Assembly: GCF_002869765.1 (NCBI RefSeq)
Contig: NZ_PNOR01000038.1
Span: 1-36,274, forward strand
Reading direction: 5' to 3'
DNA from: Deinococcus planocerae
GTDB lineage: Bacteria > Deinococcota > Deinococci > Deinococcales > Deinococcaceae
DNA: 36,274 nucleotides
Translations under genes and position numbers: made by a program
Notes under the pieces: generated by a model
Told to the model about the DNA's origin: nothing
The model's input: only the letters and a program-made list of their open reading frames with translations
The model's database searches: none
Shown: one piece after another, positions 1 to 6,746 of the stretch
Numbering within the stretch: the stretch's first letter is position 1
How the letters are laid out: the number at the start of each line of letters is the position of its first letter

Positions 1-135
1 AACGGGGTGTCCCTGGGCGTGATCAGCTACTGCGCCATCAAGCTGCTGAGCGGGCGGGCGCGGCAGGTCAGCCCCATCCTCTATGTCGTGGCGGCCCTGC
101 TCCTCGCCCGTTACATCTGGCTGGGCGCCGAGTAA
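1..135 (+). CDS. NCS2-family nucleobase permease, C-terminal end (partial)
   Basis: The window opens inside a reading frame that ends with TAA at 133-135. The 44 visible residues form the end of a polytopic membrane protein: a helix containing GVSLGVISYC, a short basic loop (SGRAR) and a last helix ending in ARYIWLG. This resembles the C-terminus of NCS2/AzgA-type purine or guanine/hypoxanthine permeases, which import nucleobases by proton symport. Only about a tenth of the protein is visible, so the substrate cannot be judged. A strong hairpin follows 24 bases later. Confidence 0.7.
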   Translation, partial: NGVSLGVISYCAIKLLSGRARQVSPILYVVAALLLARYIWLGAE

Positions 136-159
136 CGACGACAGACGGACCAGGAGAAA

Positions 160-185
160 GGAGACGGGCCGCGCGGCCCGTCTCC
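160..185 (+). terminator. Bidirectional hairpin terminator
   Basis: An 11-bp perfect stem (GGAGACGGGCC / GGCCCGTCTCC) around a GCGC loop lies between the end of the permease and the convergent nitroreductase. It is followed on the plus strand by a T-containing stretch (TCTACTTTT) and could end transcripts from both sides. Confidence 0.75.
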
Positions 186-199
186 TCTACTTTTGAGGC

Positions 200-820
200 T
201 CACTCCTCGACCCAGCGGACCTTATCCTCCACGGGCCGCCGCGTGCCGACGGGCCAGCCCGCGCGGGGGTAGCCGAGGTACACCACGCCCACCATGCCTG
301 CCTCCTCCGGGAAACCCAGCATCCGGGCCGTGTTGGGGTGCATGGACGGCGGGTTGGTGATCCACTTGCCCACCAGACCGTGCGCGGTGGCTGCGAGGAG
401 GAGGTTGTGCACGGCGCACACGGTCGCCCACTGCTCCTCGTGGAGGGGCATCCGGGGCTTCGCGGCGGGCTCGGCGGCCACCGCGATCCACACGGGCGCA
501 AGCCCCTGGCGCTCGCTCTGGCCCTGGCGGGCCTCCTCGCCCAGCGCCGGGTTGAGGAGGCCCGCGCTCGCGTTCAGCGCCTCCGAGAGCCGGGCCCGCC
601 CCGCTCCCGTGAACACCGCGAAGCGCCACGGCTCGGTCCGTCCGTGGCTCGGGGCCCAATTCGCGGCCTCCAGGAGGGCTTGCAGGGTGGCGCGCGGCAC
701 CGGAACGGGGGAGAGGTCCCTCAGGTCCGCCGTGCGGCGGTGGCGAATGGCGTGCAAGACGGCCTCACGGCTCCCGGGCTCGGCACCGGGCGAGGTCGGA
801 AGAGGAGACGGGGCGGACAT
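200..820 (-). CDS. Nitroreductase-family FMN oxidoreductase
   Basis: This 206-residue protein matches small single-domain nitroreductases, FMN enzymes that use NAD(P)H to reduce nitro groups, quinones or related acceptors. Visible signs are the N-terminal AIRHRRT segment (phosphate-binding start of the fold), ANWAPSHGRTEPWRF around residue 55, the central helix ATVCAVHNLLLAATAHGL and the C-terminal glycine-rich GMVGVVYLGYP. The reading frame stays open to 1036, but the extra 72 residues are arginine-rich and not family-like, so the ATG at 820 is preferred. CATACT ends 7 bases before that ATG and could be a -10 box for a leaderless transcript. The natural substrate is not evident. Confidence 0.85.
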   Translation of the reverse strand: MSAPSPLPTSPGAEPGSREAVLHAIRHRRTADLRDLSPVPVPRATLQALLEAANWAPSHGRTEPWRFAVFTGAGRARLSEALNASAGLLNPALGEEARQGQSERQGLAPVWIAVAAEPAAKPRMPLHEEQWATVCAVHNLLLAATAHGLVGKWITNPPSMHPNTARMLGFPEEAGMVGVVYLGYPRAGWPVGTRRPVEDKVRWVEE

Positions 821-1047
821 GGCTCCGAGTATGGGCTGCCGCCGGTGCGGGCGCACCTGAGCTTCGTCCCCCTCACCCCGTCTGTCTCTCGCCCAGGGAC
901 GATCAGCCGCCCAGGTCCTCCGCTCGCCCTGTTCATCCGCGAAGGGGCCCAAGGGTCGTGGCCGAGTGGGGACCGGCACCCAGACAGACATCTCCTCCCC
1001 AGCGCGCTCGGTGACGTGCGCCGCCGTCTCGCCCACTCGGCACGTCC

Positions 1048-1053
1048 TACACT
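1048..1053 (+). promoter_or_regulatory. Candidate -10 box for a leaderless transcript
   Basis: TACACT fits the TANNNT pattern and ends 6 bases before the GTG start at 1060, which would put the transcription start at or next to the GTG. No Shine-Dalgarno sequence precedes that start. No good -35 box was seen, so this is only a candidate. Confidence 0.4.
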
Positions 1054-1059
1054 CGACCC

Positions 1060-1779
1060 GTGCCCGATTCCTCGGTCCCCCTCGCCAGCTTCACCCTCAC
1101 GCGTTACGCGGGGCGCGACGGCGTGCGGGGGTTCACGCGCATGGGGCTCGACCGCTCCGCCCTCGCCGGGGTGCCGGGGCTGACTTTCCGGCGCCTGCTC
1201 GGCACGGGGCGGGGGCAAGACCTCTCGCTGGGGGCGGACTTTCTGCGCTGGGCGCGCTTTTGCGTGTGGTCCTCGCGGGAGGCCTTCGAGGCGTTCGAGG
1301 ACGGCCCCTTTCGCCGGGCCGAGCGGGAGCGCGCGCAGGAGACGTACACGCTCCTGCTCAGGCCGACGCGGGTCAAGGGACGGTGGGGCGGCGTCTCCCC
1401 CTTCGGCGAGTTGCCCCCGACCGCCGAGCACGCGGGCCCCGTGGCGGTTCTCACGCGCGCCGCCATCCGCCCCACGCGCCTGCTCGACTTCTGGCGGGCG
1501 GTGCCGGAGTCGCAGGGCGGACTGCACGGCCACCCCGCTCTGCTCGCCTCGGTCGGCGTGGGGGAGGTGCCCCTGCTCCATCAGGCGACTTTCAGCCTGT
1601 GGCGGGACGCGCAGGGCGTGCGGGCCTTCGCGTACGGCGCGCCGGGGCACCGCTCGGCGATCCGGCAGACGAGGGCGCGCGACTGGTACGGCGAGGAACT
1701 CTTCGCGCGCTTCGTGCCCCTGCGGGCGGAGGGGACCTGGGACGGGCGCGACCCGCTGGCGGGGCTGCTGCCCCCCTAG
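1060..1779 (+). CDS. Spheroidene monooxygenase (CrtA)-like protein
   Basis: The 239-residue product carries hallmark segments of the CrtA family: LTFRRLLGTGRG near residue 41, GPVAVLTRAAIRPTRLLDFW in the middle, GVGEVPLLHQATFSLW around residue 165, and a C-terminus with WYGEELFARF and GTWDGRDPL. CrtA inserts a keto group at C-2 of spheroidene-type carotenoids in purple bacteria. Many relatives occur without the carotenoid pathway and have unknown substrates. No other carotenoid gene is in this window, so a role in pigment modification is only a possibility. The start is GTG with no ribosome-binding site. The gene runs into the convergent methyltransferase, sharing a CTAG stop overlap. Confidence 0.8.
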   Translation: MPDSSVPLASFTLTRYAGRDGVRGFTRMGLDRSALAGVPGLTFRRLLGTGRGQDLSLGADFLRWARFCVWSSREAFEAFEDGPFRRAERERAQETYTLLLRPTRVKGRWGGVSPFGELPPTAEHAGPVAVLTRAAIRPTRLLDFWRAVPESQGGLHGHPALLASVGVGEVPLLHQATFSLWRDAQGVRAFAYGAPGHRSAIRQTRARDWYGEELFARFVPLRAEGTWDGRDPLAGLLPP

Positions 1780-2411
1780 GACGCCTGTGCCCGGCTCGCC
1801 CGCGCCGTCACCGCAAAGAGGGGATCGTGGCCCCTCCCGCGCGGGCTGCGGTCGTGCCGGGTGATCTCCTCCCAGTTGCCCGCCTCGCGCAGGTACCCGG
1901 CCACGAGGTCGAGGCGCCCGGCGTCGTCCAACCGGTGCCAGATCATCACCGCCTTCGTCGGAAAGCAGCGGTTGGAGAAGGTGATCACCACCGGGCCGCC
2001 CGGAGTGAGCACCCGGCCCAGGTCGCGCAGCACCTCCACCGGGCGGGTGAGGTAGTCGACCGACACGGTGATCCCCGCCCCGTCGAACTCCCCGTCCCCG
2101 AAGGGAAGGTGGGGGTCGCGGTTGAGGTTTTGCACGACGTAGCCCGAGAGGCGCGGGTTGCCCGCCAATTCCTCGCCGTTGAGGCCCAGGCCCACCACGC
2201 GGCGGTACTCCACCTCGGGCGGGAGGTGGCTGACCCACGAACTCATCAGGTCGAGGATGGCGCCCCCCGGCGGCAGATACTCGCGGTAGAGCCCCGTCAC
2301 GGCGGCGATGGCCGCGTCGTCGATGTGCGTGACGAAGCGCGGCTGGCGGTAGAACAGTTCGTCGGGCGTCTCGTCCAGGCGACGAAGGGCGCCCTTGGGC
2401 AGCTCGCTCAT
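1776..2411 (-). CDS. Class I SAM-dependent methyltransferase
   Basis: The product (211 residues from ATG 2411) has the order of a Rossmann-type methyltransferase: a strand and loop at 47-60 (LPPGGAILDLMSSWVSH, motif I, with the usual GxGxG weakened), a second strand at 71-76 (RVVGLGL) and FDGAGITVSVDYL near 109, which reads as motif IV. VLTPGGPVVITFSNRCFP around 134 is the late-strand segment seen in SAM methyltransferases of metabolite type. The substrate is unknown. An alternative ATG lies at 2420. The frame remains open to 2474, but those residues are atypical. The gene ends inside the last codon of the convergent CrtA-like gene, so the two stop codons overlap in one CTAG. Confidence 0.8.
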   Translation of the reverse strand: MSELPKGALRRLDETPDELFYRQPRFVTHIDDAAIAAVTGLYREYLPPGGAILDLMSSWVSHLPPEVEYRRVVGLGLNGEELAGNPRLSGYVVQNLNRDPHLPFGDGEFDGAGITVSVDYLTRPVEVLRDLGRVLTPGGPVVITFSNRCFPTKAVMIWHRLDDAGRLDLVAGYLREAGNWEEITRHDRSPRGRGHDPLFAVTARASRAQAS

Positions 2412-2735
2412 ATGCCCCATTGTGGAAGGCCGCGAGGCCGGGGAGAGCAAGATCGCCCCCACTGTCGGGGCCACCGCGAGGTCCGGGGATTGGGAGGACG
2501 AGTCGCGGGCGACCCCTCTGCACGCAGCTCTACGAGTCAGTCAGCCCGGCTGACAGCTTCCCTGAAAGGGGAGCCGGGGACAGCATTCCCGCCATAGAGA
2601 ACAATCTTGTCGCCTCCCTTCGAGGGGAGGTGGCCCGCAGGGCCGGAGGGGGAAAGCTGCGGGGCAGAGGAGTCAAGTCGGGCGGTGCAATCTCGCGGCA
2701 GCCCTGTCCCCCGCCCGGCACGGTAGCCTGATCCC
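2412..2735 (+). other. Intergenic region with an intergenic repeat copy
   Basis: This 324-base gap separates the divergent methyltransferase and MOSC genes. I see no convincing gene. It contains a hairpin-forming repeat unit (annotated separately). Just before it, 2550-2580 holds short inverted pieces (CTTCCC / GGGGAG) and two GACAGC copies. Promoters for both flanking genes should lie here, but none is clear. Confidence 0.6.
2613..2674 (+). repeat. Palindromic intergenic repeat, copy 1
   Basis: A stem CCTCCC/GGGAGG (2613-2630) is followed by a second small hairpin GGCCC-GCA-GGGCC (2632-2644) and the tail AGCTGCGGGGCAGAGG. The same order of hairpin plus AGCTGCG..GCAGAGG tail recurs at 9686-9740, so this is a dispersed intergenic element, similar in style to the small noncoding repeats of Deinococcus genomes. 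It may work as a terminator, mRNA end or RNA-binding element. Confidence 0.6.
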
Positions 2736-3380
2736 ATGCGTCTGCTCTCCGTCAACGTCGCCCAGCCGCGTGAACACCGGGTGATCGGCAAGCCCGCGAC
2801 GACGGGCATCCACAAGGAGCCGCAGCCGGGCGCGGTCCACGTCGGGCGGCAGGGCCTCGCGGGCGACCACATCGCGGACGTGGCGAACCACGGCGGGCCC
2901 GATCAGGCCGTCTACCTCTACAGCGCGGAAGACTACGACTGGTGGGCCGAGCGCCTCGGCGAGGCCCTGGAACCGGGCACCCTCGGGGAGAACCTGACCC
3001 TCTCCTCGTTCGGGCCGGGGCCGGTGCGAGTCGGCGACCGTTACCGGGTGGGGGAGGCGCTGCTAGAGGTCACCTCCCCCCGCATCCCCTGCGCCACCCT
3101 CGCCGCGCGCATGGGCGACCCAGCCTTCGTCAAGAAGTTCCGGCAGGCCCGCCGCCCCGGCTTCTACGCGCGGGTGCTCGTGGAAGGGAAGGTGCGGGCG
3201 GGGGATGGAGTCGAGCGTGTGCTGACTTCGGCACACACGCCGACCATCCTCGACCTGTTCGAGTTGTTCTACGAGCGTTCGCCCTCCCCGGACACACTGC
3301 GCCGGGCACTCGCCGCTCCGGTCGCCGTCCGCAACCGCGAGGAATACGAGGAGCAGCTCCGGAACCTCGACCGGGGCTGA
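2736..3380 (+). CDS. MOSC domain-containing protein
   Basis: This 214-residue protein resembles the YiiM-type MOSC family, which binds sulfur or molybdenum-cofactor ligands through a conserved cysteine and serves detoxification or cofactor handling. Visible are an N-terminal beta strand MRLLSVNVAQP, GLAGDHIADVANHGGPDQAV at 40-59 (typical of YiiM), LGENLTL at 83-89, a barrel strand VGDRYRVGEALLEV, and SPRIPCATL with the conserved Cys119. A C-terminal helical part (160-214) follows, as in YiiM. ATG 2736 starts the family-like sequence directly. The gene stands alone on the plus strand. A molybdenum-dependent formate dehydrogenase lies 6 kb downstream, but no direct link is shown. Confidence 0.88.
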   Translation: MRLLSVNVAQPREHRVIGKPATTGIHKEPQPGAVHVGRQGLAGDHIADVANHGGPDQAVYLYSAEDYDWWAERLGEALEPGTLGENLTLSSFGPGPVRVGDRYRVGEALLEVTSPRIPCATLAARMGDPAFVKKFRQARRPGFYARVLVEGKVRAGDGVERVLTSAHTPTILDLFELFYERSPSPDTLRRALAAPVAVRNREEYEEQLRNLDRG

Positions 3381-3392
3381 GGGCCGACCCTT

Positions 3393-4277
3393 CTAACCCC
3401 TCAGCCCCCGCCGCGCCACGTCGCGGAAGTACACGAGTTCCTTGCTGCCCGGAAAGGCGCGCAGGGTCCGCTGCGTGAGGTCGAGCGTCTTGCGGTGCTC
3501 GCCCACCCGCGTCCACGCCTCGAAGGCCTCCTGGCGGTAGAGGTAGTACAGGGTGGGCACGCCGAGGGCCACCGCCCGGTCGAAGTTGGCCGCGGCCTCG
3601 CGGGCGTTCCCGAGGCGCAGATTGGCCTTGCCGAGCCCCCACCAGTTGTAGGGGTCGCCCGGGCGGGCCCTGACGTTTCGCTCCCCGATCCGCTTGAGCT
3701 TGCGCCAGTTGTTCGCCGCCCGGAAGTCGTCCCCCAGCACCGCCCGCACGTCGGCCTCCTTCGAGGGCGGGTACGCGACGAGGTACTCGCCGTTGTAAAA
3801 GTGCCACAGGTCCGTCATCTGGGCGGTCGACAGCCGCAGGGCGGGCCCGCGCAGGGGGTCGCTCGTCACGAATTCCCCGCCCCGGTAGCCATAGACCGTG
3901 CGGAAGTGGGCCACGTTGCTCCCGGGCCGCAGCCGCTGCTGGACGACGACGGGGATTCCGCGCGCGAGCAGTTCGCGCAGCAGCTCGGGGGTCCCGGCGT
4001 AGCGGATCACGCTCCGCAGGCCGTATCTCCCCAGGTACGCGGCGAGTTCGAGGCTGGTGACCTGCGGGTCGCCCGCGCTGTCCTTGAGCGCCCGCACCGC
4101 CTGCGCCTGGGTGACCCGGGTGCCGTGGTAGCCCAGGATGCTCAGCGCCGTGACCGGGCCGCAGTTGTCGGGCCCTTGCCGCTCATAGGAAAGGTTCTTT
4201 AACGTCACGCTGGCGGGGAGGGCCGCGCCGACGCCGCTGAGGGCGCACAGGGCGAGCGGAAGCCACTTGGCAAACAT
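3393..4277 (-). CDS. Secreted C39-like cysteine peptidase with C-terminal TPR region
   Basis: The product (294 residues) begins with a signal peptide (MFAKWLPLALCALSGVGA). The peptidase part runs to about residue 170: QGPDNCGPVTALSILGYHG holds Cys39 in the papain-like C39 context, AHFRTVYGY gives His124, and SDPLRGP gives Asp140, a complete Cys-His-Asp triad. The rest (205-290) has TPR-like helices (DPYNWWGLGKANLRLGNARE, then YLYRQEAFEAWTRVGEH). C39 domains cut leader peptides or act as free secreted proteases. The open frame extends to 4313, but the ATG at 4277 directly precedes the signal peptide and is chosen. The target is unknown. An exported processing protease or a peptidoglycan-associated enzyme are both possible. 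Confidence 0.82.
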   Translation of the reverse strand: MFAKWLPLALCALSGVGAALPASVTLKNLSYERQGPDNCGPVTALSILGYHGTRVTQAQAVRALKDSAGDPQVTSLELAAYLGRYGLRSVIRYAGTPELLRELLARGIPVVVQQRLRPGSNVAHFRTVYGYRGGEFVTSDPLRGPALRLSTAQMTDLWHFYNGEYLVAYPPSKEADVRAVLGDDFRAANNWRKLKRIGERNVRARPGDPYNWWGLGKANLRLGNAREAAANFDRAVALGVPTLYYLYRQEAFEAWTRVGEHRKTLDLTQRTLRAFPGSKELVYFRDVARRGLRG

Positions 4278-4350
4278 GCTCCAGTGTGCGGGCCCCGCCG
4301 GGGACGCGGGCACGCTGCCGGTTGCGAATCCCTTGAGGGAGGGCGGTGCC

Positions 4351-4971
4351 TCAGCCCTCCTGGTCCGCCTGCCGCGTCTCGTCCCTCACGGTGACCGTCT
4401 CGGGCAGCGGGCACGCCGTCACGACTCCGTGGGGAGACACGGCGAGCACCCGGCGCTCCGCCAGCGTCCAGAGGGCGCGGTGAATGTCCATCTCGGCCTG
4501 CGCCTCCCCCGACGGGGCCAGGCGGTCGAGGAGCGTGGTGTAGCGCAGCTCCGCCTCCGTGCCCCCCGCCCAGAGGGTGGCCCCGGCGACGAGGCCCAGC
4601 ACCCGGCGCTGCTCGGGCGTCTCGGCGAGGGCGAGGAGTTCCTGCCGGGCCCACCGCCGCGCGGCCTGCGCCTCGTGCTCGCGGCGGCGGCGTTCGAGGA
4701 GGGCGGCCACCTCGTCCGGCAGCGCCTCGCCACGTCCGGCGCGCGACTCGATCAGCCGTTCCAGGTGCCCGTCGGCGCGGGCGCGGGCCGTCTCTCTCAA
4801 CTCCTCGGCCCGGCCCCGCAGCTCGGCGGCGGCCTCCTGCACCCTGGGATTTTGCCGCACCCCCTCGGCGAGGCGGCGGGCGGCGTCGCGGAACCTTTCC
4901 CGCGCCTGGGAGTCCTCGTCGTTGGTCGGGTCGCTCTGGCCCTGGGGCCTGATCAGATCGCGTAGTCTCAT
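4351..4971 (-). CDS. Hypothetical coiled-coil protein
   Basis: The family is not recognised. The 206-residue product is highly charged: residues 20-115 form a long amphipathic, Arg/Glu-rich helical stretch (REAEELRETARARA-type pattern) likely to be coiled coil. Residues 119-182 form a more globular part (AETPEQRRVLGLVAGATLWAGG, then MDIHRALWTLAERRVLAVSPHG) whose helix-helix-strand order is reminiscent of a winged-helix segment. No signal peptide or membrane helix is present. The ATG at 4971 has a strong AAGGAG ribosome-binding site 5 bases upstream, which decides the start against the longer frame to 5040. The gene stands alone between the peptidase and a 411-base gap. Confidence 0.75.
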   Translation of the reverse strand: MRLRDLIRPQGQSDPTNDEDSQARERFRDAARRLAEGVRQNPRVQEAAAELRGRAEELRETARARADGHLERLIESRAGRGEALPDEVAALLERRRREHEAQAARRWARQELLALAETPEQRRVLGLVAGATLWAGGTEAELRYTTLLDRLAPSGEAQAEMDIHRALWTLAERRVLAVSPHGVVTACPLPETVTVRDETRQADQEG

Positions 4972-5382
4972 GGGTCTCCTTGAAGGGGTCCGGCCTGGCC
5001 TCCGTGCGCCGGGCCCGGACATGCCGCTCCATTGTCCCACCCCGTCCTGAGAGGGATGACCGGGGAATCTCAGCGTCCCGCCTGCTCCCTCTCTTCACGC
5101 CGGAACAGACGGATGGGTGGACCGTTTCAAAAAAGCCTTCGTCCGGCGTCAGGGAAGGAACGTGGTCTCACCAGAGCCCTTTTATCTGTGCCTTTATGGC
5201 TTCCCAATACGCGGCGGAAGGGCGGGAACGGTGTGCCAAGCTTCGGAATGAGTTCCCAGGCAGTCACACGCGGGAGGAATCGCCGCTCTGGCGCCTGACC
5301 ACACCCCGTTCCTCTCCGTCTTCACGTGAAGACGACGCGTTGTAGGCCGTCCACAGCCGCGTCCTTGCCTTCCGGAGGTGTC
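4972..5382 (+). other. Intergenic control region between divergent genes
   Basis: This 411-base gap separates the coiled-coil gene (minus) from the royal-jelly-family gene (plus). No credible gene was found: frames here lack family-like sequence. Its main features are an AT-richer patch around 5125-5215 and the 18-bp palindrome at 5317-5334. The 17-bp RDRM radiation-response motif of Deinococcus (TTATG...CATAA type) was looked for and not found. Confidence 0.6.
5317..5334. promoter_or_regulatory. Perfect 18-bp palindrome, candidate operator
   Basis: CGTCTTCACGTGAAGACG equals its own reverse complement across all 18 bases. It lies 49 bases before the ATG of the secreted royal-jelly-family gene, a usual position for a repressor or activator site. 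There is no loop, so it is better explained as a dimeric-protein site than as a terminator. No regulator that would bind it is recognisable in the window. Confidence 0.6.
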
Positions 5383-6528
5383 ATGAAAAAGTTGCTTCCC
5401 CTCGCCCTGCTGGCCCTCGGCACGTCGCTCGCCCAGCGTCTCCCCGAGTCCCCGACCCGCCTGGGTGCTCCCCTGGAACTCGTCCACGCCTTCAACAATC
5501 ACATGCCCGTGGGCGTGACGGTCAACAGTCAGGGCCGCATCTTCGTGTCGTATCCCAACTGGGAGGACCTGAATCCCTTCTCGGTTGCCGAGATCAGGAA
5601 CGGGCGCGAGGTGCCCTACCCCAATCAGGACATCAACACCCTGAAGATTCCGAACAACTACGACTCCTTCGTGGGGGTGCAGGGCCTGCTGATCGACGGC
5701 AGAGACCGCCTGTGGGTCCTCGACACGGGGACGGTCAACCTCAGCCCCATCGTGGACGGGCGGGCGCCCAAGCTCGTGGGGATCGACACCCGCACGAACC
5801 GGGTGGTGAAGACGATCCGCTTTCCCGCGAACGTCGTCTTGCGGGGCACCTACCTCAACGACCTGCGGGTGGACCTGCGCTTTGGGGCGGATGGCGTGGC
5901 CTACATCACCGACTCGGGGGCGAGGTCGGGGGCCGGGCTGATCATGGTGGACCTCGCCTCGGGCCGGAGCTGGCGCAAGCTGACGGGCGACGCGACGGTG
6001 AGGCCGGTGCCGGGCTTCGTCTCCTTCGCCGACGGGCGCGCGCTGCTGGAGCGTCCGCAGGGTGGGCCCGCCCGCACCCTCTCCTTCGGGGCCGACTCCA
6101 TCGCCATCAGCCCGGACGGGGGAACCCTGTACTACGCGCCCACCGCCTCGCGCCGCCTGTACGCCGTGCCCACCGCGGCCCTGCGGAACGAGAGTCTGAG
6201 CGACGCGGAGGTCAAGGCTCAGGTGCGTGACCTGGGCGAGAAGGGCGTCTCGGACGGGATGGCGGAGGACACCTTCGGGCGGCTGTACACGACCAACCAC
6301 GAGATCAACGCCGTCGTGCGGCGGCTGCCCAACGGCGAGTTCCAGACGGTCGTGCGCGACCCCCGGTTGATCTGGCCCGACACGCTGGCGATTCGCGGCG
6401 GTTACCTCTACATTCTCAGCAACCAGTTAGGCCGCCAGGGGCGCTACCACTACGGCATCGACCAGCGGGTGAGGCCCTACGCCCTCTTCCGGGTGAAGGT
6501 GGACGCCCAGCCCGTGATTCTGCGCTGA
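5383..6528 (+). CDS. Major royal jelly / yellow-family secreted protein
   Basis: The 381-residue product starts with a signal peptide (MKKLLPLALLALGTSLAQ) and then shows the repeating strands of a six-bladed propeller. Family-typical pieces are MPVGVTVNSQGRIFVSYPNW near 45, SFVGVQGLLIDGRDRLWVLD near 97-116, GVAYITDSG near 175, LSFGADSIAISPDGGTLYY near 236-254, and GRLYTTNHEINAVVRR followed by WPDTLAIRGGYLYILSNQLG at the end. Insect yellow and royal jelly proteins bind small ligands or affect pigmentation; bacterial members are secreted or periplasmic with no settled role. ATG 5383 is preceded by GGAGG and begins the signal peptide; the longer frame from 5326 would run across the palindrome. 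A terminator follows. Confidence 0.88.
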   Translation: MKKLLPLALLALGTSLAQRLPESPTRLGAPLELVHAFNNHMPVGVTVNSQGRIFVSYPNWEDLNPFSVAEIRNGREVPYPNQDINTLKIPNNYDSFVGVQGLLIDGRDRLWVLDTGTVNLSPIVDGRAPKLVGIDTRTNRVVKTIRFPANVVLRGTYLNDLRVDLRFGADGVAYITDSGARSGAGLIMVDLASGRSWRKLTGDATVRPVPGFVSFADGRALLERPQGGPARTLSFGADSIAISPDGGTLYYAPTASRRLYAVPTAALRNESLSDAEVKAQVRDLGEKGVSDGMAEDTFGRLYTTNHEINAVVRRLPNGEFQTVVRDPRLIWPDTLAIRGGYLYILSNQLGRQGRYHYGIDQRVRPYALFRVKVDAQPVILR

Positions 6529-6561
6529 CCCGGCGCCTGACCCCTCACCTTCCGCAACAGA

Positions 6562-6595
6562 ACGAACCGCCACGGCCAGGGCTGCGGCGGTTCGT
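6562..6595 (+). terminator. Hairpin terminator between convergent genes
   Basis: A 10-bp perfect stem ACGAACCGCC / GGCGGTTCGT closes a 14-base loop. It lies 34 bases after the stop of the royal-jelly-family gene and just past the end of the formate cassette on the other strand, so it may serve both. The T-run is weak (TCTCGTT). Confidence 0.6.
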
Positions 6596-6611
6596 CTCGT
6601 TGGAAGGTCTT

Positions 6612-6728
6612 CTACCGGAACAGCTCGATCACCTTGATCAGGGTCTGCCAGACCGCCCAGGCCATCGGGAGGGCGACGACGGCCCAGGCGAGGACGACGG
6701 TGGCGGTGGAGGTTTTTTGTTCGCGCAT
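6612..6728 (-). CDS. Small membrane peptide associated with OFA-type MFS carrier (38 aa)
   Basis: The frame encodes 38 residues: a charged start MREQKTSTAT, a single hydrophobic helix VVLAWAVVALPMAWAVWQTL, and a short tail IKVIELFR. A ribosome-binding site GAGGAG precedes the ATG. It begins 18 bases after the stop of the MFS gene on the same strand. Peptides of this size and pattern are known next to OFA-family oxalate/formate-type MFS carriers and are annotated as MFS small subunits. The likely role is a helper or accessory helix of the carrier, but this has not been shown here. Confidence 0.8.
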   Translation of the reverse strand: MREQKTSTATVVLAWAVVALPMAWAVWQTLIKVIELFR

Positions 6729-6746
6729 GGGTCAGGTCTCCTCGGT

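Noticed and set aside
721..2523. Minus-strand open frame of 600 residues
   Set aside because: It overlaps the CrtA-like and methyltransferase genes in another frame and has low-complexity Pro/Arg/Gly sequence without motifs.
4972..5382. RDRM radiation-response motif in the control region
   Set aside because: The palindrome at 5317-5334 shares no arm sequence with the RDRM consensus, so it was not called a DdrO site.
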